From Pseudonocardia alaniniphila (GTDB taxonomy: Bacteria > Actinomycetota > Actinomycetes > Mycobacteriales > Pseudonocardiaceae): a stretch of DNA of 64,000 nucleotides. The notes beneath the pieces were generated by a model. That model had not been told where the DNA came from, ran no database searches, and saw nothing but the letters and a program-made list of their open reading frames with translations. Each line of letters opens with the position of its first letter. Positions within the stretch are counted from its first letter, which is position 1. Position numbers and translations under genes: made by a program. The stretch lies in assembly GCF_022524485.1 (NCBI RefSeq), contig NZ_JAKXMK010000024.1:1-64000 (forward strand). The letters run 5' to 3'. Shown here in pieces: positions 8,631-19,568 of the stretch.

Positions 8631-9863
8631 TCACCCGTTGGTCGGGGGCACAGCCTCCCGGGAAACGGTGAGGATGGCGATGTCGTCGTGGACCAGGTCG
8701 CGGCCGACCAGCTGAGCCATGATCACCGCACAGAGCCGCTCCGCGTTGTCGGTGGTCATCGCCTCGCAGAGCCGATCGAATCCGTCGTCCAGCGATGCAC
8801 TCCGCCGTTCCACGAGCCCGTCGGTGTAGAAGCAGATGCTGCTGCCGGGCGTGAGGCTGGCGGCGGTGGAATGCCGCGGCCAGTGCGGGTCGACGCCGAG
8901 CGGCAGGTCGTGGTGGACCTCCAGGAGGGCGGCGTCGGCGCCCGGCCGGGCCACAGCCGGCGGGGGGTGCCCGGCGGTCGAGATCAGCAGCGTCTGGTGG
9001 TCGAGTTCGAGCGTGGCGCAGAGGACGGTGGCCAGCGTCGTCGATTCGAAGTGCCGGATGTGCTCGTCGACCTTGGCGAGGATGAGCGCGGGATCGTCGA
9101 GCTCCAGCGCGCAGGCGCGCACCACCGTGCGCAGCCTGCCCATCGTCACCGCCGCGGTGAGGCCGCTACCCGCGACGTCGCCCATCACGAGGCACAACCG
9201 GCCGGACGGGAGCGCGAAGACGTCGTACCAGTCGCCACCCACCGAGCCGTCGCCGGGCACGTAGCGGGCCGCGAACTCCAGGCCGGGTACGGACGGCAGT
9301 GCGGCGGGCAGCAAGCTGCGCTGCAGCGCGGCCGCGGCGGTGCGATCGGTGTGCGACAGCCGTGCCTGGGTGGCGAGGGCGACGCGGTCGCCGACGAGCT
9401 GCAGCAGGTGTGTGTCCTCCTCGGTGAAGCGCCGCGGGTGCAGGGTGCCGACGTGCAGGACGCCCAGGACCCTGCCCTCGTTCAGCAGCGGCACCCCCAG
9501 CAGTGAGCGGATGCCACGGCGGAGCAGGAGCGGGTTCTGCACGTTGCCGGTGTTGACCTCGTCGAGGACGACCGGTTGTTTCTCCGCTGCGATGCGGCCC
9601 GCGAACCCCTTGCCGAGGGGAATGCGCACACCCTGCTGCACCTCCTCCTCGATGCCCCGCGCAGCTGTCGCGACGAGCTGGCTGCCGGAGGGGTCGAGCA
9701 GGAGCACCGCCGCGGTGTCGACGTCGAGGAGCAGGCGTACACGTTCGAGGAGCGCGGTGAGGAGATCCTCGACGTCGAGGTGCGCGAGGTCGGCGTCGGT
9801 GACGACCTCGATGCGGTGTAACCGCTGCTCCGGTGACTCCACCGGCGCATCCTCCAACGACAT
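8631..9863 (-). CDS. GAF-domain PP2C-type (RsbU/SpoIIE) phosphatase
   Basis: The 410-residue protein has a GAF sensor domain at about 25-170 (DLLTALLERVRLLLDVDTAA to HLLQLVGDRVALA). A linker helix starting LQRSLLPAALP leads to a SpoIIE-type PP2C phosphatase domain from about 195. Metal-binding motifs include GGDWYDVF and VMGDVAGSG, with AGHPPP, FYTDGLVERR and HDDIAILTV later. Such proteins dephosphorylate anti-anti-sigma factors to switch on alternative sigma factors. No anti-sigma or antagonist gene is adjacent, so its partner is not identifiable here. The GAF domain gives the likely input, but the ligand is unknown. It converges on the molybdopterin-subunit gene with 34 bp between stops. 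Confidence 0.88.
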   Translation of the reverse strand: MSLEDAPVESPEQRLHRIEVVTDADLAHLDVEDLLTALLERVRLLLDVDTAAVLLLDPSGSQLVATAARGIEEEVQQGVRIPLGKGFAGRIAAEKQPVVLDEVNTGNVQNPLLLRRGIRSLLGVPLLNEGRVLGVLHVGTLHPRRFTEEDTHLLQLVGDRVALATQARLSHTDRTAAAALQRSLLPAALPSVPGLEFAARYVPGDGSVGGDWYDVFALPSGRLCLVMGDVAGSGLTAAVTMGRLRTVVRACALELDDPALILAKVDEHIRHFESTTLATVLCATLELDHQTLLISTAGHPPPAVARPGADAALLEVHHDLPLGVDPHWPRHSTAASLTPGSSICFYTDGLVERRSASLDDGFDRLCEAMTTDNAERLCAVIMAQLVGRDLVHDDIAILTVSREAVPPTNG

Positions 9864-10052
9864 CCGTCGATGCTATCGACCGCACCGGAGATGCCATCGG
9901 CATCGCGGGAGGCGGTCGCTCGGACGGTGCTTTGTACACCAGGGCGATCTGATCGACCCGGAGAGGGGCTGACCGGATCGCGGTGACGATCTAGGGTCCT
10001 TTGGAGAAAGAACGCGGACCGGCCGGACGGTACAGACGGGCAGGAGATCGCC

Positions 10053-10760
10053 ATGCACGAAATCGCCATCCCTCCGGAGATCCTGGAGCGCGTCGTCAGG
10101 CGATGCGGCACCGAGCACCCGTTCGAGGACCTGGACCCCGCCCGCACCGCGTTCGTCGTGATCGACATGCAGGTCGGCTTCATCGACCCCGAGATCGGCC
10201 ACGCGGCCTGCCCGATGGCGGAACGCATCGTGCCCGCGGTGAACCGCCTGGCCGCCGCCGTCCGGGACGCCGGTGGCGGCGTCTTCTGGGTGCAGAACGT
10301 GTACGACGCAAGCTGCGACACGGAGTGGAGCGTCATGCGGGGCATGGCCACTCCGGAGGCGCGGGCCCGTCGCGGGTCCGCGATGACCGAGGGCAGCGCC
10401 GGGCATGCGCTGTGGCCGGCGATGGACGTGCGGCCCGAGGACCGGCGCGTGTCCAAGCGTCGCTTCAGCGCCTTCATCCAGGGCTCGTCGGACATCGTGG
10501 AGCGGCTGCGGGCGGAGGGCTTCGACACGGTGCTGATCGGCGGCACGGTCACCAACGTCTGCTGCGAGAGCAGCGCACGCGACGCGATGATGATGAATTT
10601 CCGCACCGTGATGGTGGCGGACGCCAACGCGGCGATGTCGGACGCCGAGCACAACGCCTCGCTCGCGGCCTTCTGGCACATGTTCGGGGACGTGATGACC
10701 GTCGACCACGTCATCGCCCGTCTGACCGCAGACCGCCTCGCAGGCGCACCGTCCACATGA
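10053..10760 (+). CDS. Isochorismatase-family cysteine hydrolase
   Basis: This 235-residue protein has the Asp-Lys-Cys triad of the family: Asp38 in AFVVIDMQVGFID, Lys135 in RRVSKRRFSAF and Cys170 in GGTVTNVCCESSARDA, with a second Cys next to it. Family members hydrolyse amides or enol ethers such as N-carbamoyl compounds, nicotinamide, ureidoacrylate or isochorismate, and the substrate here is not evident. An AGGAG box sits at a good distance upstream of ATG 10053. The first 25 residues form an extension before the core. A methyltransferase gene follows 20 bp downstream in the same direction and may be co-transcribed. Confidence 0.88.
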   Translation: MHEIAIPPEILERVVRRCGTEHPFEDLDPARTAFVVIDMQVGFIDPEIGHAACPMAERIVPAVNRLAAAVRDAGGGVFWVQNVYDASCDTEWSVMRGMATPEARARRGSAMTEGSAGHALWPAMDVRPEDRRVSKRRFSAFIQGSSDIVERLRAEGFDTVLIGGTVTNVCCESSARDAMMMNFRTVMVADANAAMSDAEHNASLAAFWHMFGDVMTVDHVIARLTADRLAGAPST

Positions 10761-10779
10761 GCCGATTTCATCCCAAATA

Positions 10780-11637
10780 ATGGGAGGATCGTTGCAGGAT
10801 GTGGACGCTCGGGTTGAGGATCCGGGTGTGCGTGCTGCTCAGGAGACCTACACCCACGGCCACGCGGAGAGCGTGCTGCGCTCGCATCTCACGCGGACCG
10901 TCGACAACTCTGCCGCGTATCTCGCCGGCCACCTGCAACCCGGCACCGCGGTTCTCGACGTCGGTTGTGGGCCGGGGAGCATCACCCTCGACATCGCCTC
11001 CCGGGTGGCTCCGGGGCACGTCCTCGGGATCGACAGCTCGGCAGGCGTCCTCGACGGTGCCCGCGCGCTGGCCGCGCAGGCCGGCGCCGGCAACGTGACG
11101 TTCGCGCCCGGAGACGTCTACGCGCTCGACGCGGCGGACGACTCGTTCGACGTCGTGCACGCCCACCAGGTGCTGCAACACCTCGGCGACCCCGTCGCCG
11201 CGCTCCGTGAGATGTTGCGGGTCTGCCGCCCGGGCGGCGTCGTCGCCGCACGCGACGCGGACTACTCGGCGATGACCTGGTACCCGGCCGACCCCAGGCT
11301 CGACCGCTGGCTGGAGATCTACCGTGCTGTCGCGAAGAGCAACGGCGCGGAGCCGGACGCCGCCCGCCACCTGCTGGCGTGGGCACATGCTGCCGGCGCC
11401 GGCACTGTGGTCCCCAGCGCTTCCGTCTGGCACTACGCCACTCCCGAGCAGCGGGCGTGGTGGGGTGGGCTGTGGGCGGATCGGATCCTCAGTTCCTCGA
11501 TCAGGCAGCAGGCGCTCGACGGCGGGTACGCCGGCGCCGAGGAGATCGCCGACATCGCGGCCGCATGGCGGGATTGGGCCGCGCACCCCGACGGCTGGTT
11601 CGCCATCGTGAACGGCGAGGTGCTCTGCCGCCCGTGA
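10780..11637 (+). CDS. Class I SAM-dependent methyltransferase
   Basis: This 285-residue protein has the Rossmann-like methyltransferase core. Motif I is VLDVGCGPGSITLDIA (about 59-74), the acidic loop is VLGIDSS, motif II is VTFAPGDVYALDAADDSFDVVH, and motif III lies around LREMLRVCRPGGVV. The C-terminal half with WYPADPRLDRWLEIYRAV is typical of small-molecule methyltransferases of the UbiE/Methyltransf_11 type. The first codons double as a ribosome binding site: GGAGG lies at codons 2-3, so the real start may be TTG 10792 or GTG 10801 rather than ATG 10780. The methyl acceptor is unknown. It sits between a cysteine hydrolase and a MarR regulator. Confidence 0.85.
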   Translation: MGGSLQDVDARVEDPGVRAAQETYTHGHAESVLRSHLTRTVDNSAAYLAGHLQPGTAVLDVGCGPGSITLDIASRVAPGHVLGIDSSAGVLDGARALAAQAGAGNVTFAPGDVYALDAADDSFDVVHAHQVLQHLGDPVAALREMLRVCRPGGVVAARDADYSAMTWYPADPRLDRWLEIYRAVAKSNGAEPDAARHLLAWAHAAGAGTVVPSASVWHYATPEQRAWWGGLWADRILSSSIRQQALDGGYAGAEEIADIAAAWRDWAAHPDGWFAIVNGEVLCRP

Positions 11638-11696
11638 CCACGGAGCGGGTTCCACCGCTGGTCGCTTGTACGATCGAGGAGTTCGGTCAGCGTCCG

Positions 11697-12209
11697 ATGA
11701 GTGAACAAGCTGCGAAAAGCGAGGCTGTGATGGCGTCCGGAGCGGCCGGCACACAGGCCATCGAGATCGAGTTGTCGGCCATGATCGGCCACCTGCTTCG
11801 CGCCTGCCAGCAGCTCCATGTCGCCATCTGGTCCGAAGCCTTCCCCGCCGGTCTCACGTCCCCGCAGTTCGCCGTGATCCACGCGCTGGCCACGGAGGGC
11901 GAGCTCAACCAGACGACACTCCGGTCGCGCGCTCGTCTGGACCGTTCCACCGCGGCCGACGTGATCCGCCGCCTGGCGGCGCGGCGGCTGATCAGCCACG
12001 TGAAGGATCCCCGCGACGCCCGGCGCCGTCTCGTGCGCCTGACCAACGCCGGGCGGGCGGTGCATGCCGAGGCCGTCGAGCGTGCGTTGCAGGTCAACGA
12101 AACGATGCTCGACGGGTTCGACGACGCGCGGCGTACGCAGCTGGTCTCGCTCCTGAACGAGCTGCTCGACAACCACCGCGGGCTCCTGGGCTACCGCGAC
12201 GACGACTGA
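11697..12209 (+). CDS. MarR-family transcriptional regulator
   Basis: This is a winged-helix MarR regulator. The recognition region reads LDRSTAADVIRRLAARRLI, followed by the wing SHVKDPRDARRRLVRLT, with N- and C-terminal dimerisation helices. ATG 11697 gives 170 residues. ATG 11730 is an equally good start, because a GAGG box lies 5 bases before it, and would remove 11 weakly conserved residues. It begins 59 bp after the methyltransferase stop in the same direction and may respond to an aromatic or phenolic ligand, as many of the family do. The FAD monooxygenase gene 390 bp downstream, of a type that oxidises hydroxybenzoates, is a possible target; this is inference from position only. Confidence 0.85.
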   Translation: MSEQAAKSEAVMASGAAGTQAIEIELSAMIGHLLRACQQLHVAIWSEAFPAGLTSPQFAVIHALATEGELNQTTLRSRARLDRSTAADVIRRLAARRLISHVKDPRDARRRLVRLTNAGRAVHAEAVERALQVNETMLDGFDDARRTQLVSLLNELLDNHRGLLGYRDDD

Positions 12210-12597
12210 GCTACGGCTCCCGTTCCGGCTGTTCCGGCGCCGGCGTCACCAGTCCGGCTGTTCGTGCCCGATGGCGAACCGCAGCGTGCTCTGCGACGGC
12301 GAACTGGGCGAGTTTCCAGAATCCGTCAGCATGCGGACGAATCTGGTTGTCGTTCAGTGAGTGACGTCGGCTGTGCTCCTTCGCACATTTCTCGCTGTGT
12401 TCGGCGATCATCAACGGAGTCGCGGATCCCTGCAAAACTCCAGCTAGATCGGGCCTGGGGGGGGCTGCTCGGAAGTGCGCCGTGACGTGGTCTCAGCTGG
12501 TCGCGCCCTGGCCGCCTCGTCGTGCCTTGACGTCAACTGGAGTCGATCCTAATTTCATCCGTATGCTGACGACAATGGTGAGCCTGGTCGGCGTCCC
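12210..12597. other. Intergenic region between marR and the monooxygenase gene
   Basis: I see no supported gene. A 74-codon minus-strand frame (12211-12435) lacks a ribosome binding site and any recognisable motif. Base composition is lower in GC than in the neighbours from about 12340 to 12590, as expected for a promoter region. The monooxygenase promoter and any MarR site should be here, but I find no clear palindrome. Confidence 0.4.
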
Positions 12598-13809
12598 ATG
12601 AGCCGCCCGGAACGCAGTGAGTTCCTCGTGATCGGTGGGGGTATCGGAGGCCTCACTGCGGCGCTCGCCCTGGCCCGGGCGGGCCGCCCGGTCCGCGTAC
12701 TGGAACGGGCGGCCCAGTTCGGTGAGATCGGAGCGGGCCTGCAGGTGGCGCCCAACGCCTCTCGGGTGCTCGACCGCCTCGGCGTCCTGTCCGACGTCGT
12801 GCGCGACGCGTTCTTCCCCAGCCGGCTCGTCCTGGGCGACGCGATGACCGGCGAGCCGATCACGGCGTTGGAGACGGCCGACGCGTTCCGCGAACGGTTC
12901 GGTCACCGCTACTTCGTGACCCACAGGGCCGACCTTCACCGCGCCATCCAGACAGCGTGTGAGGAGAGCGGGCTCGTCGAGTTGCTGCCGTCGAAGCACG
13001 TGGTGCGCGTCGAGAGCCGGGAGGGCGGAGCGCTGGCCGCCTGCGCCGATGGCACCGAGTACGAGACCGCAGCGCTGGTGGCAGCCGACGGGCTTCACTC
13101 GACCACCCGCGACATGCTGATCGACGACGGCGCGCCCGTGGACTCCGGCTACGTCGCCTATCGCGGCACGGTGCCGGTCGAGGCCCTGGCCGAGCACGGC
13201 GGGCTGCGCGTGCCCGACGGCATGGTGATCTGGGCCGGTCCGGGTCTGCACCTGGTGCAGTACCCGGTGCGCCGCGGCGCGCTGGTCAACCAGGTCGCCA
13301 CGTTCGACACACGCCGATACCCGTCGGAGGAGGACATCGGCAGGCAGGTCGACCGCGTCTTCGAGCGAACCTGTGCCGCAGTCGCCCACGGTGTCGGGCT
13401 CATGGATCACTCGCGGCGCTGGCCGATGGTGGACAGGGCTCCTACGGGCGGGTGGACCAGCGGACGCATCACGCTCGTCGGAGACGCGGCGCATCCGATG
13501 CTCCAGTACCTGGCACAGGGCGCCTGTCAGGCGATCGAGGACTCGGTCGTGCTCGCGGACAGCGTCACGGCGCATCCCGGGGACGTCGACGCCGCGTTCG
13601 CGGCCTACGAGGCCCTCCGCTTCCCGCGAACGTCCCGCGTCCAGACCACCGCCCAGACGTGGGGCGACATCCTTCATGTCGACGGCGTCAGCGCGATGAT
13701 GCGGTCGGCGCTGCTCTCCCCGCGGGCGGGAGACGACTTCGGCATCGTCGACTGGCTCTACGGATACGACCCGACCAGCGTCGCCCGGGAGAATCTGCTC
13801 GCGCGGTGA
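12598..13809 (+). CDS. FAD-dependent monooxygenase, 3-hydroxybenzoate 6-hydroxylase-like
   Basis: This is a 403-residue group A flavoprotein hydroxylase. The FAD dinucleotide fold is VIGGGIGGLTAALALARAG near the N-terminus, and the DG motif reads LVAADGLHSTTRDML (about 161-175). The ribityl-binding motif is ITLVGDAAHPMLQYLAQGACQAIEDSVVLA. The closing WLYGYDPTSV resembles 3-hydroxybenzoate/salicylate hydroxylases. It would hydroxylate an aromatic acid with NAD(P)H and O2. No ring-cleavage dioxygenase lies next to it, so the pathway cannot be completed from this window. No signal peptide; cytoplasmic. Confidence 0.88.
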   Translation: MSRPERSEFLVIGGGIGGLTAALALARAGRPVRVLERAAQFGEIGAGLQVAPNASRVLDRLGVLSDVVRDAFFPSRLVLGDAMTGEPITALETADAFRERFGHRYFVTHRADLHRAIQTACEESGLVELLPSKHVVRVESREGGALAACADGTEYETAALVAADGLHSTTRDMLIDDGAPVDSGYVAYRGTVPVEALAEHGGLRVPDGMVIWAGPGLHLVQYPVRRGALVNQVATFDTRRYPSEEDIGRQVDRVFERTCAAVAHGVGLMDHSRRWPMVDRAPTGGWTSGRITLVGDAAHPMLQYLAQGACQAIEDSVVLADSVTAHPGDVDAAFAAYEALRFPRTSRVQTTAQTWGDILHVDGVSAMMRSALLSPRAGDDFGIVDWLYGYDPTSVARENLLAR

Positions 13810-13920
13810 CCGCGACATCGGCGTGATGCCGATCCCGGCCTCGGAGGAAGGGGCTCGGCCATTTGCTTTCAGCCAGGCTGCCTGCGTATTCGGACGCACA
13901 AGCGGCGGTCGGACAGCTCA

Positions 13921-14159
13921 GCGGAAATGGATGTCGCTCAGGTTGATCCCGCCCATCAGGTGGTCGAGGTTCACCGTGCCGTCCGCGTCGGTCCGGTGGC
14001 GCGCCGCCTCGACGGGAGCCGCATGCCGTCGGCCTCCACGATGTCGTGGACGTACTGCACCCCGGCGAATCCGTTCGGTTGAGATGAGTTCGCCGAACGC
14101 TCGGGCGTGCGCTCGATCGACTCCATCCCATCCCACGCGGACGTTGCGAGCCAGTGCAT
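13921..14159 (-). pseudogene. Frameshifted remnant of an unidentified protein C-terminus
   Basis: On the minus strand, one frame reads GFAGVQYVHDIVEADGMRLP and on to SRRRA, then runs into nonsense. A second frame takes over with RTDADGTVNLDHLM and GINLSDIHFR before a stop at about 13918-13920. Joined with one frameshift near 13990-14010, the two halves form a coherent peptide of the pattern 'DG..LP.RRRA....DG..NLDHLM..I(N/D)LSDI.F', which I associate with the C-termini of actinobacterial hypothetical proteins. I cannot name the family. No matching N-terminal part is visible upstream (towards 14250), so most of the gene has gone. Confidence 0.5.
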
Positions 14160-14249
14160 CGCGTGAGTGGGATCAGGCGCTCGGAAATGCCTGAAAATGG
14201 TATTGGACCAGGCTCTCCGGGCGAATCAGTAGTGCTGCCGAAGTGGGGC

Positions 14250-14936
14250 TCAGTCCGCCAGGGCCGTGCTGTCGGGCACCACGATCGCGAAGATGTCGGC
14301 CAACGCGGCGAGGCTCGCGATCTGCAGAGCCGCCGCGCTGACCACCTCGCCCGTCACCGGGAGCGGTCGGGTCGCGGTGGCAGCGGCGACCACCGCCGGG
14401 GCGTAGCCGAGGTTGAACGCGCCGCGAGCGGTGGAGTTGATGCACATGTGCGTCATGAAGCCGGCGAGCACCAGGTTCTTCGCACCGCTCGCCTTGAGCC
14501 GTTCGTCCAGATCGGTGCCGATGAACGAGTTCGGGTGGTTCTTGACGATCACGGTCTCGCCCTCACGCGGCGCAACCGGGCCGGCGATGGCACCGATCTC
14601 GGCACGGATGTCGTAGGGCGAGCCTTCACCCCCGTCGTGCTGCACGTGTACGACCGGGATCCCGGCCGAACGCGCGCGGTCCAGCAGCGTTGCGCCCTCC
14701 TCGATCGCACGCGTGACGCCGTCGAGTTCGAGCGGGCCGCGCGTGTAGGTGTTCTGGAAGTCGATCATGATCAGCGTCGAGTCGGCGAGCTGCGCAGGTG
14801 CGCTCGGCAGGCCGCTGAGGGCACGCAGGGTCGTGACGTCGGGCGTCGGGCAACCTCGTGGCGGACGTGCGGGGGCGGCGCGCGCCGATCGGTGGAGCTG
14901 TGCTTCGCGGCTGCGCACACCTCGGACGAGGTCCAT
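14250..14936 (-). CDS. Isochorismatase-family cysteine hydrolase (second copy)
   Basis: The protein core has the family triad: Asp in LIMIDFQNTYTRG, Lys in ETVIVKNHPNSF and Cys in GFMTHMCINSTARGAFNLGYA. The fold should start near TTLRALSGLP. That places about 35 residues of arginine-rich, non-conserved sequence between the only in-frame ATG (14936; GTG at 14918) and the core, so the true start is unclear and the 5' end may be rearranged. It follows gcl in the same direction with a 170-bp gap and may be the last gene of the glyoxylate operon, where an amidohydrolase would make sense as a supplier of glyoxylate or nitrogen. The substrate is unknown. Confidence 0.8.
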   Translation of the reverse strand: MDLVRGVRSREAQLHRSARAAPARPPRGCPTPDVTTLRALSGLPSAPAQLADSTLIMIDFQNTYTRGPLELDGVTRAIEEGATLLDRARSAGIPVVHVQHDGGEGSPYDIRAEIGAIAGPVAPREGETVIVKNHPNSFIGTDLDERLKASGAKNLVLAGFMTHMCINSTARGAFNLGYAPAVVAAATATRPLPVTGEVVSAAALQIASLAALADIFAIVVPDSTALAD

Positions 14937-15106
14937 TCTGCGACGTTCCCGGCGTGGGCGCGCCGCCACTGTGGTCAGGTACCACCCGGCCCGGACGCCA
15001 TGCTGTTGTGTACCGCCCCGCGCGGTCGGCCGGGGATGGCTGCCACCACGACGAACGCGTCGCCGTCGCCCCCGTGGAACTTTGGCGGGGGCGACGACGA
15101 CGTGGG

Positions 15107-16885
<1,779 letters not shown>

Positions 16886-16896
16886 GGGGGCTCCTC

Positions 16897-17805
16897 TCAG
16901 GAGGTGTGGGACTCGCCGGCGCGGCCGGAGAGCTCTTCGACGGACTTGAACAGGGCCGAGTGGTCGAGACCGCCGTGGCCTTGCGCGTTCAGCGACGCGA
17001 TGAGCTGCGCGACTGCGGCACCGAGCGGGATGACCACGCCGGCCTCGCGTGCCGCATTGGTGACGATGCCCATGTCCTTGTGGTGCAGGGCGATCCGGAA
17101 GCCCGGGGCGAAGTTCCGTGAGAGCATGTTGCCGGCCTTGCGCTGCAACACCGTGCTGCCCGCGAGCCCGCCGCCCAGCACCTTGACCGCCGCTTCGGTG
17201 TCGACGTGGTGGGCCTCGAGGAAGACGATCGCCTCGGCGAGGAGCTCGATGTTGCCGGCGACGATGAGCTGGTTGGCGGCCTTGACGGTCTGGCCCGAGC
17301 CGGACGGCCCGACGTGCACGATCGTCGCTCCGACCGCGTCGAAGACCGGCGCGGCGAGCGCGAAGTCGTCCGCCGAGCCACCCACCATGATCGACAAGCT
17401 GCCCTCGATCGCGCCGGCCTCACCGCCGGAGACGGGCGCGTCGAGCACGCGCAGGCCACGTGCGGCGCCGACCTCGGCCATCCGGCGCGAGACGTCCGGC
17501 AGGATCGTGGAGAAGTCGATCACGAGGGCGCCATCACGGGCGTTGTCGAAGACACCGTCCTCGCCGGTGAGCACGAGCTCGACGTCGGGGGAGTCGGGGA
17601 CCATGACGGCGATGACGTCAGCGCCCTTGACGGCCTCGGCGATGTTGCCGGCACCGCGGCCGCCCGCGGCGGCGACGGCCTCGATGGCCGCAGGCTCGAG
17701 GTTGTAGCCGACGACGTCGAAGCCGGCCTTGACGAGGTTGATGGCCATCGGGCGGCCCATGATGCCCAGCCCGATGAACGCGATCGTCTGCTTGGTGCTG
17801 CTCAC
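16897..17805 (-). CDS. glxR: Tartronate-semialdehyde reductase (2-hydroxy-3-oxopropionate reductase)
   Basis: This 302-residue protein of the beta-hydroxyacid dehydrogenase family reduces tartronate semialdehyde to D-glycerate. The NAD(P) motif is FIGLGIMGRPMAINL, the substrate-binding loop is DAPVSGGEAGA (about 122-132), and the catalytic Lys is Lys175 in GQTVKAANQL. The start is GTG 17805, directly after GGAGAAGGACACC. It lies between hyi and gcl in one operon, with a 46-bp gap to hyi and 11 bp to gcl. Operon position makes GlxR/GarR more likely than 3-hydroxyisobutyrate dehydrogenase. Confidence 0.95.
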   Translation of the reverse strand: MSSTKQTIAFIGLGIMGRPMAINLVKAGFDVVGYNLEPAAIEAVAAAGGRGAGNIAEAVKGADVIAVMVPDSPDVELVLTGEDGVFDNARDGALVIDFSTILPDVSRRMAEVGAARGLRVLDAPVSGGEAGAIEGSLSIMVGGSADDFALAAPVFDAVGATIVHVGPSGSGQTVKAANQLIVAGNIELLAEAIVFLEAHHVDTEAAVKVLGGGLAGSTVLQRKAGNMLSRNFAPGFRIALHHKDMGIVTNAAREAGVVIPLGAAVAQLIASLNAQGHGGLDHSALFKSVEELSGRAGESHTS

Positions 17806-17851
17806 GGTGTCCTTCTCCAAGAGTTGTCGTGGCGTCGACTGGTGCCGGGTG

Positions 17852-18676
17852 TCAGTGCGCTCCGCGCTGGTCCCTCGGCAGCCAGCCGAGGCTTTCCACC
17901 GTGTTGCCGCTGGTGGGCTTGTACTCCAGCGAGACCCAGCCGTCGTAACCCCTGGCACGCAGGTCCTCGAGCCGGGAGAAGAGGTCGAGCTCGCCGGAGC
18001 CGGGCTCGCCGCGGCCGGGGGTGTCGGCGATCTGTACGTGGGCGATGTCGGCGAAGTTTGCGGCGATGGCGGCGTCGAGGTCGTCGCCATTGCTCGCGAG
18101 GTGGAACAGGTCGCAGAGGAAGCCGACGTTGTCCGCACCGGCGGCGTGGACCCGATCGAGCACCGTGCGCACGTCCGACGCGGTCCGGAGCGGGTACGGC
18201 TTCGGGCCGCTCACCGGCTCGACGAGGACCGTCGCGCCGAACTCGGCCACGGCGTCCGCCGCGAACACCAGGTTCTCGACGGCGAGGTCGTCCTGCTCCG
18301 CGGGGGTCGCATCTGCGACGCGGACGCCGTACAGGGCGTTCAGGCCCCGGACGCCGAGCCGCGCGCCGATGGCCGCCGCCACCGCGACGTTGTCGCGGAA
18401 CTCGGTGGAGCGCTTCGGGATCGACAGCGCGCCGGCGTCGGGCCCCGCGAGGTCGCCCGCGAAGAAGTTCAGGCCCACGAGCGCGACCCCGGCGTCCTCG
18501 ATCGCGGTGACGAACGCGTCGACCTCGGCATCCGCGGGCACGGCCTCGGGGAACGGCCACCAGAACTCGACCGCATCGAAGCCCGCTGCCTTCGCGGCCG
18601 CGGGGCGTTCGAGCAGTGGCAGCTCCTGGAATAGGAGCGAGCAGTTGGGCAGGTAGCTGAGCTGCGGCGCACCCAT
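17852..18676 (-). CDS. hyi: Hydroxypyruvate isomerase
   Basis: This is a 274-residue TIM-barrel protein of the xylose-isomerase-like AP endonuclease 2 family that interconverts hydroxypyruvate and tartronate semialdehyde. Visible motifs are FDAVEFWWPFPE, LVGLNFFAGD, VLVEPVSGPK (a metal-ligand Glu), FLCDLFHLASNGDD and HVQIADTPGRGEPGSGELD, all typical of Hyi. ATG 18676 is preceded by GGTGG. It is the first gene of the glyoxylate operon, and the candidate IclR operator lies 10 bp upstream of the start codon, overlapping the ribosome binding region. Confidence 0.93.
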   Translation of the reverse strand: MGAPQLSYLPNCSLLFQELPLLERPAAAKAAGFDAVEFWWPFPEAVPADAEVDAFVTAIEDAGVALVGLNFFAGDLAGPDAGALSIPKRSTEFRDNVAVAAAIGARLGVRGLNALYGVRVADATPAEQDDLAVENLVFAADAVAEFGATVLVEPVSGPKPYPLRTASDVRTVLDRVHAAGADNVGFLCDLFHLASNGDDLDAAIAANFADIAHVQIADTPGRGEPGSGELDLFSRLEDLRARGYDGWVSLEYKPTSGNTVESLGWLPRDQRGAH

Positions 18677-18685
18677 GATCCACCA

Positions 18686-18704
18686 ACTTCCGTACAGCGG
18701 AATA
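18686..18704. promoter_or_regulatory. Candidate IclR operator upstream of hyi-glxR-gcl
   Basis: The 19-bp site is ACTTCCG-TACAG-CGGAATA. Its left arm and spacing match exactly the two perfect ACTTCCG-N5-CGGAAGT palindromes upstream of the iclR gene at 21218 and 21343; the right arm matches in 5 of 7 positions. It lies between the hyi start and a possible -10 element. A looser CTTCC/GGAAG pair at 18708-18729 may be a second half-site. Regulation by the neighbouring IclR protein is inferred. Confidence 0.6.
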
Positions 18705-19296
18705 AAACTTCCCGAATACTGTATGGAAGGTAGGGCCGTCCCGGCGGGCGTGTCAACCGTGGGTCCATGGGAACGGGCCGTGAGCTGCGGCGATGCGCGC
18801 GATCGCGGATCCATTTCCATTCCGCTTCGTGGAAGTGGCAGAACCGACGCCCTTGCGCGGGTCGGACGAACCGGCCCGAGCGGCGACTACGGCGGCCGGC
18901 GCGGAAGGTGGATACGGCGACCGGCCGGCCCATCCAGGCTCCGTCGCCGAGGGCGCGATGCGTTGATCAACACTTCGGGCCCTGCAGCAGCACATGACCC
19001 GGTTCTCGACCCCGAAGCGGTGATCATGCAATGAGCCCCCGGTCGATCCCCGGCCTGAAGGCTCCACTCCCGGGAACTTGCAGCGAGCCTGTCGCCTGGC
19101 GGGCCGCACCGCGCGGGCGATCGACGAAGCCGACGCGCGATGCCAGGGCGACTATCGCCCCAGAACCTGGCTTCTGGCCGGCCGGTCAGCCTCTTGATCA
19201 ACTTTTCGGGCCCCGTGGCAGGGCATGGCCCGGCTGCCGGTTCCGAACCGATGATCATGGGGAATCCGGCGCCCTCGCCCTCGCCCCCGCCCGCGG

Positions 19297-19390
19297 CCTC
19301 GACCCCGACCTCGACCCCGCCCGCGGCCTCGACCCCGACCTCGACCCCGACCTCGACCCCGACCTCGACCCCGACCTCGACCCCGACCCC
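19297..19390. repeat. 12-bp simple-sequence tract inside the array
   Basis: The dodecamer CCTCGACCCCGA is repeated about six to seven times, interrupted once by CCCGCCCGCGG. It accounts for most of the extra length of the longest inter-unit spacer in the array. Simple tracts like this expand and contract by slippage. Confidence 0.85.
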
Positions 19391-19568
19391 AGCCTCGGGG
19401 TCCACCGTCCGGTCGGCGGCGACCCGTTGTCCGGGGTGATGCCGGGCCGGCCTTCACCCCTGGGCCTGGCATGTGGCCACCCTGCGGGGCTTTGATCAAC
19501 TCTTCGGGCCCCGTGGCAGGGTATGGCCCGGCTGCCGGTTCCGAACCGATGATCATGGGGAATCCGGC

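Noticed and set aside
12211..12435. 74-codon minus-strand ORF after marR
   Set aside because: No ribosome binding site, no motif, and it fills a presumed promoter region. I cannot exclude a small protein, but nothing supports it.
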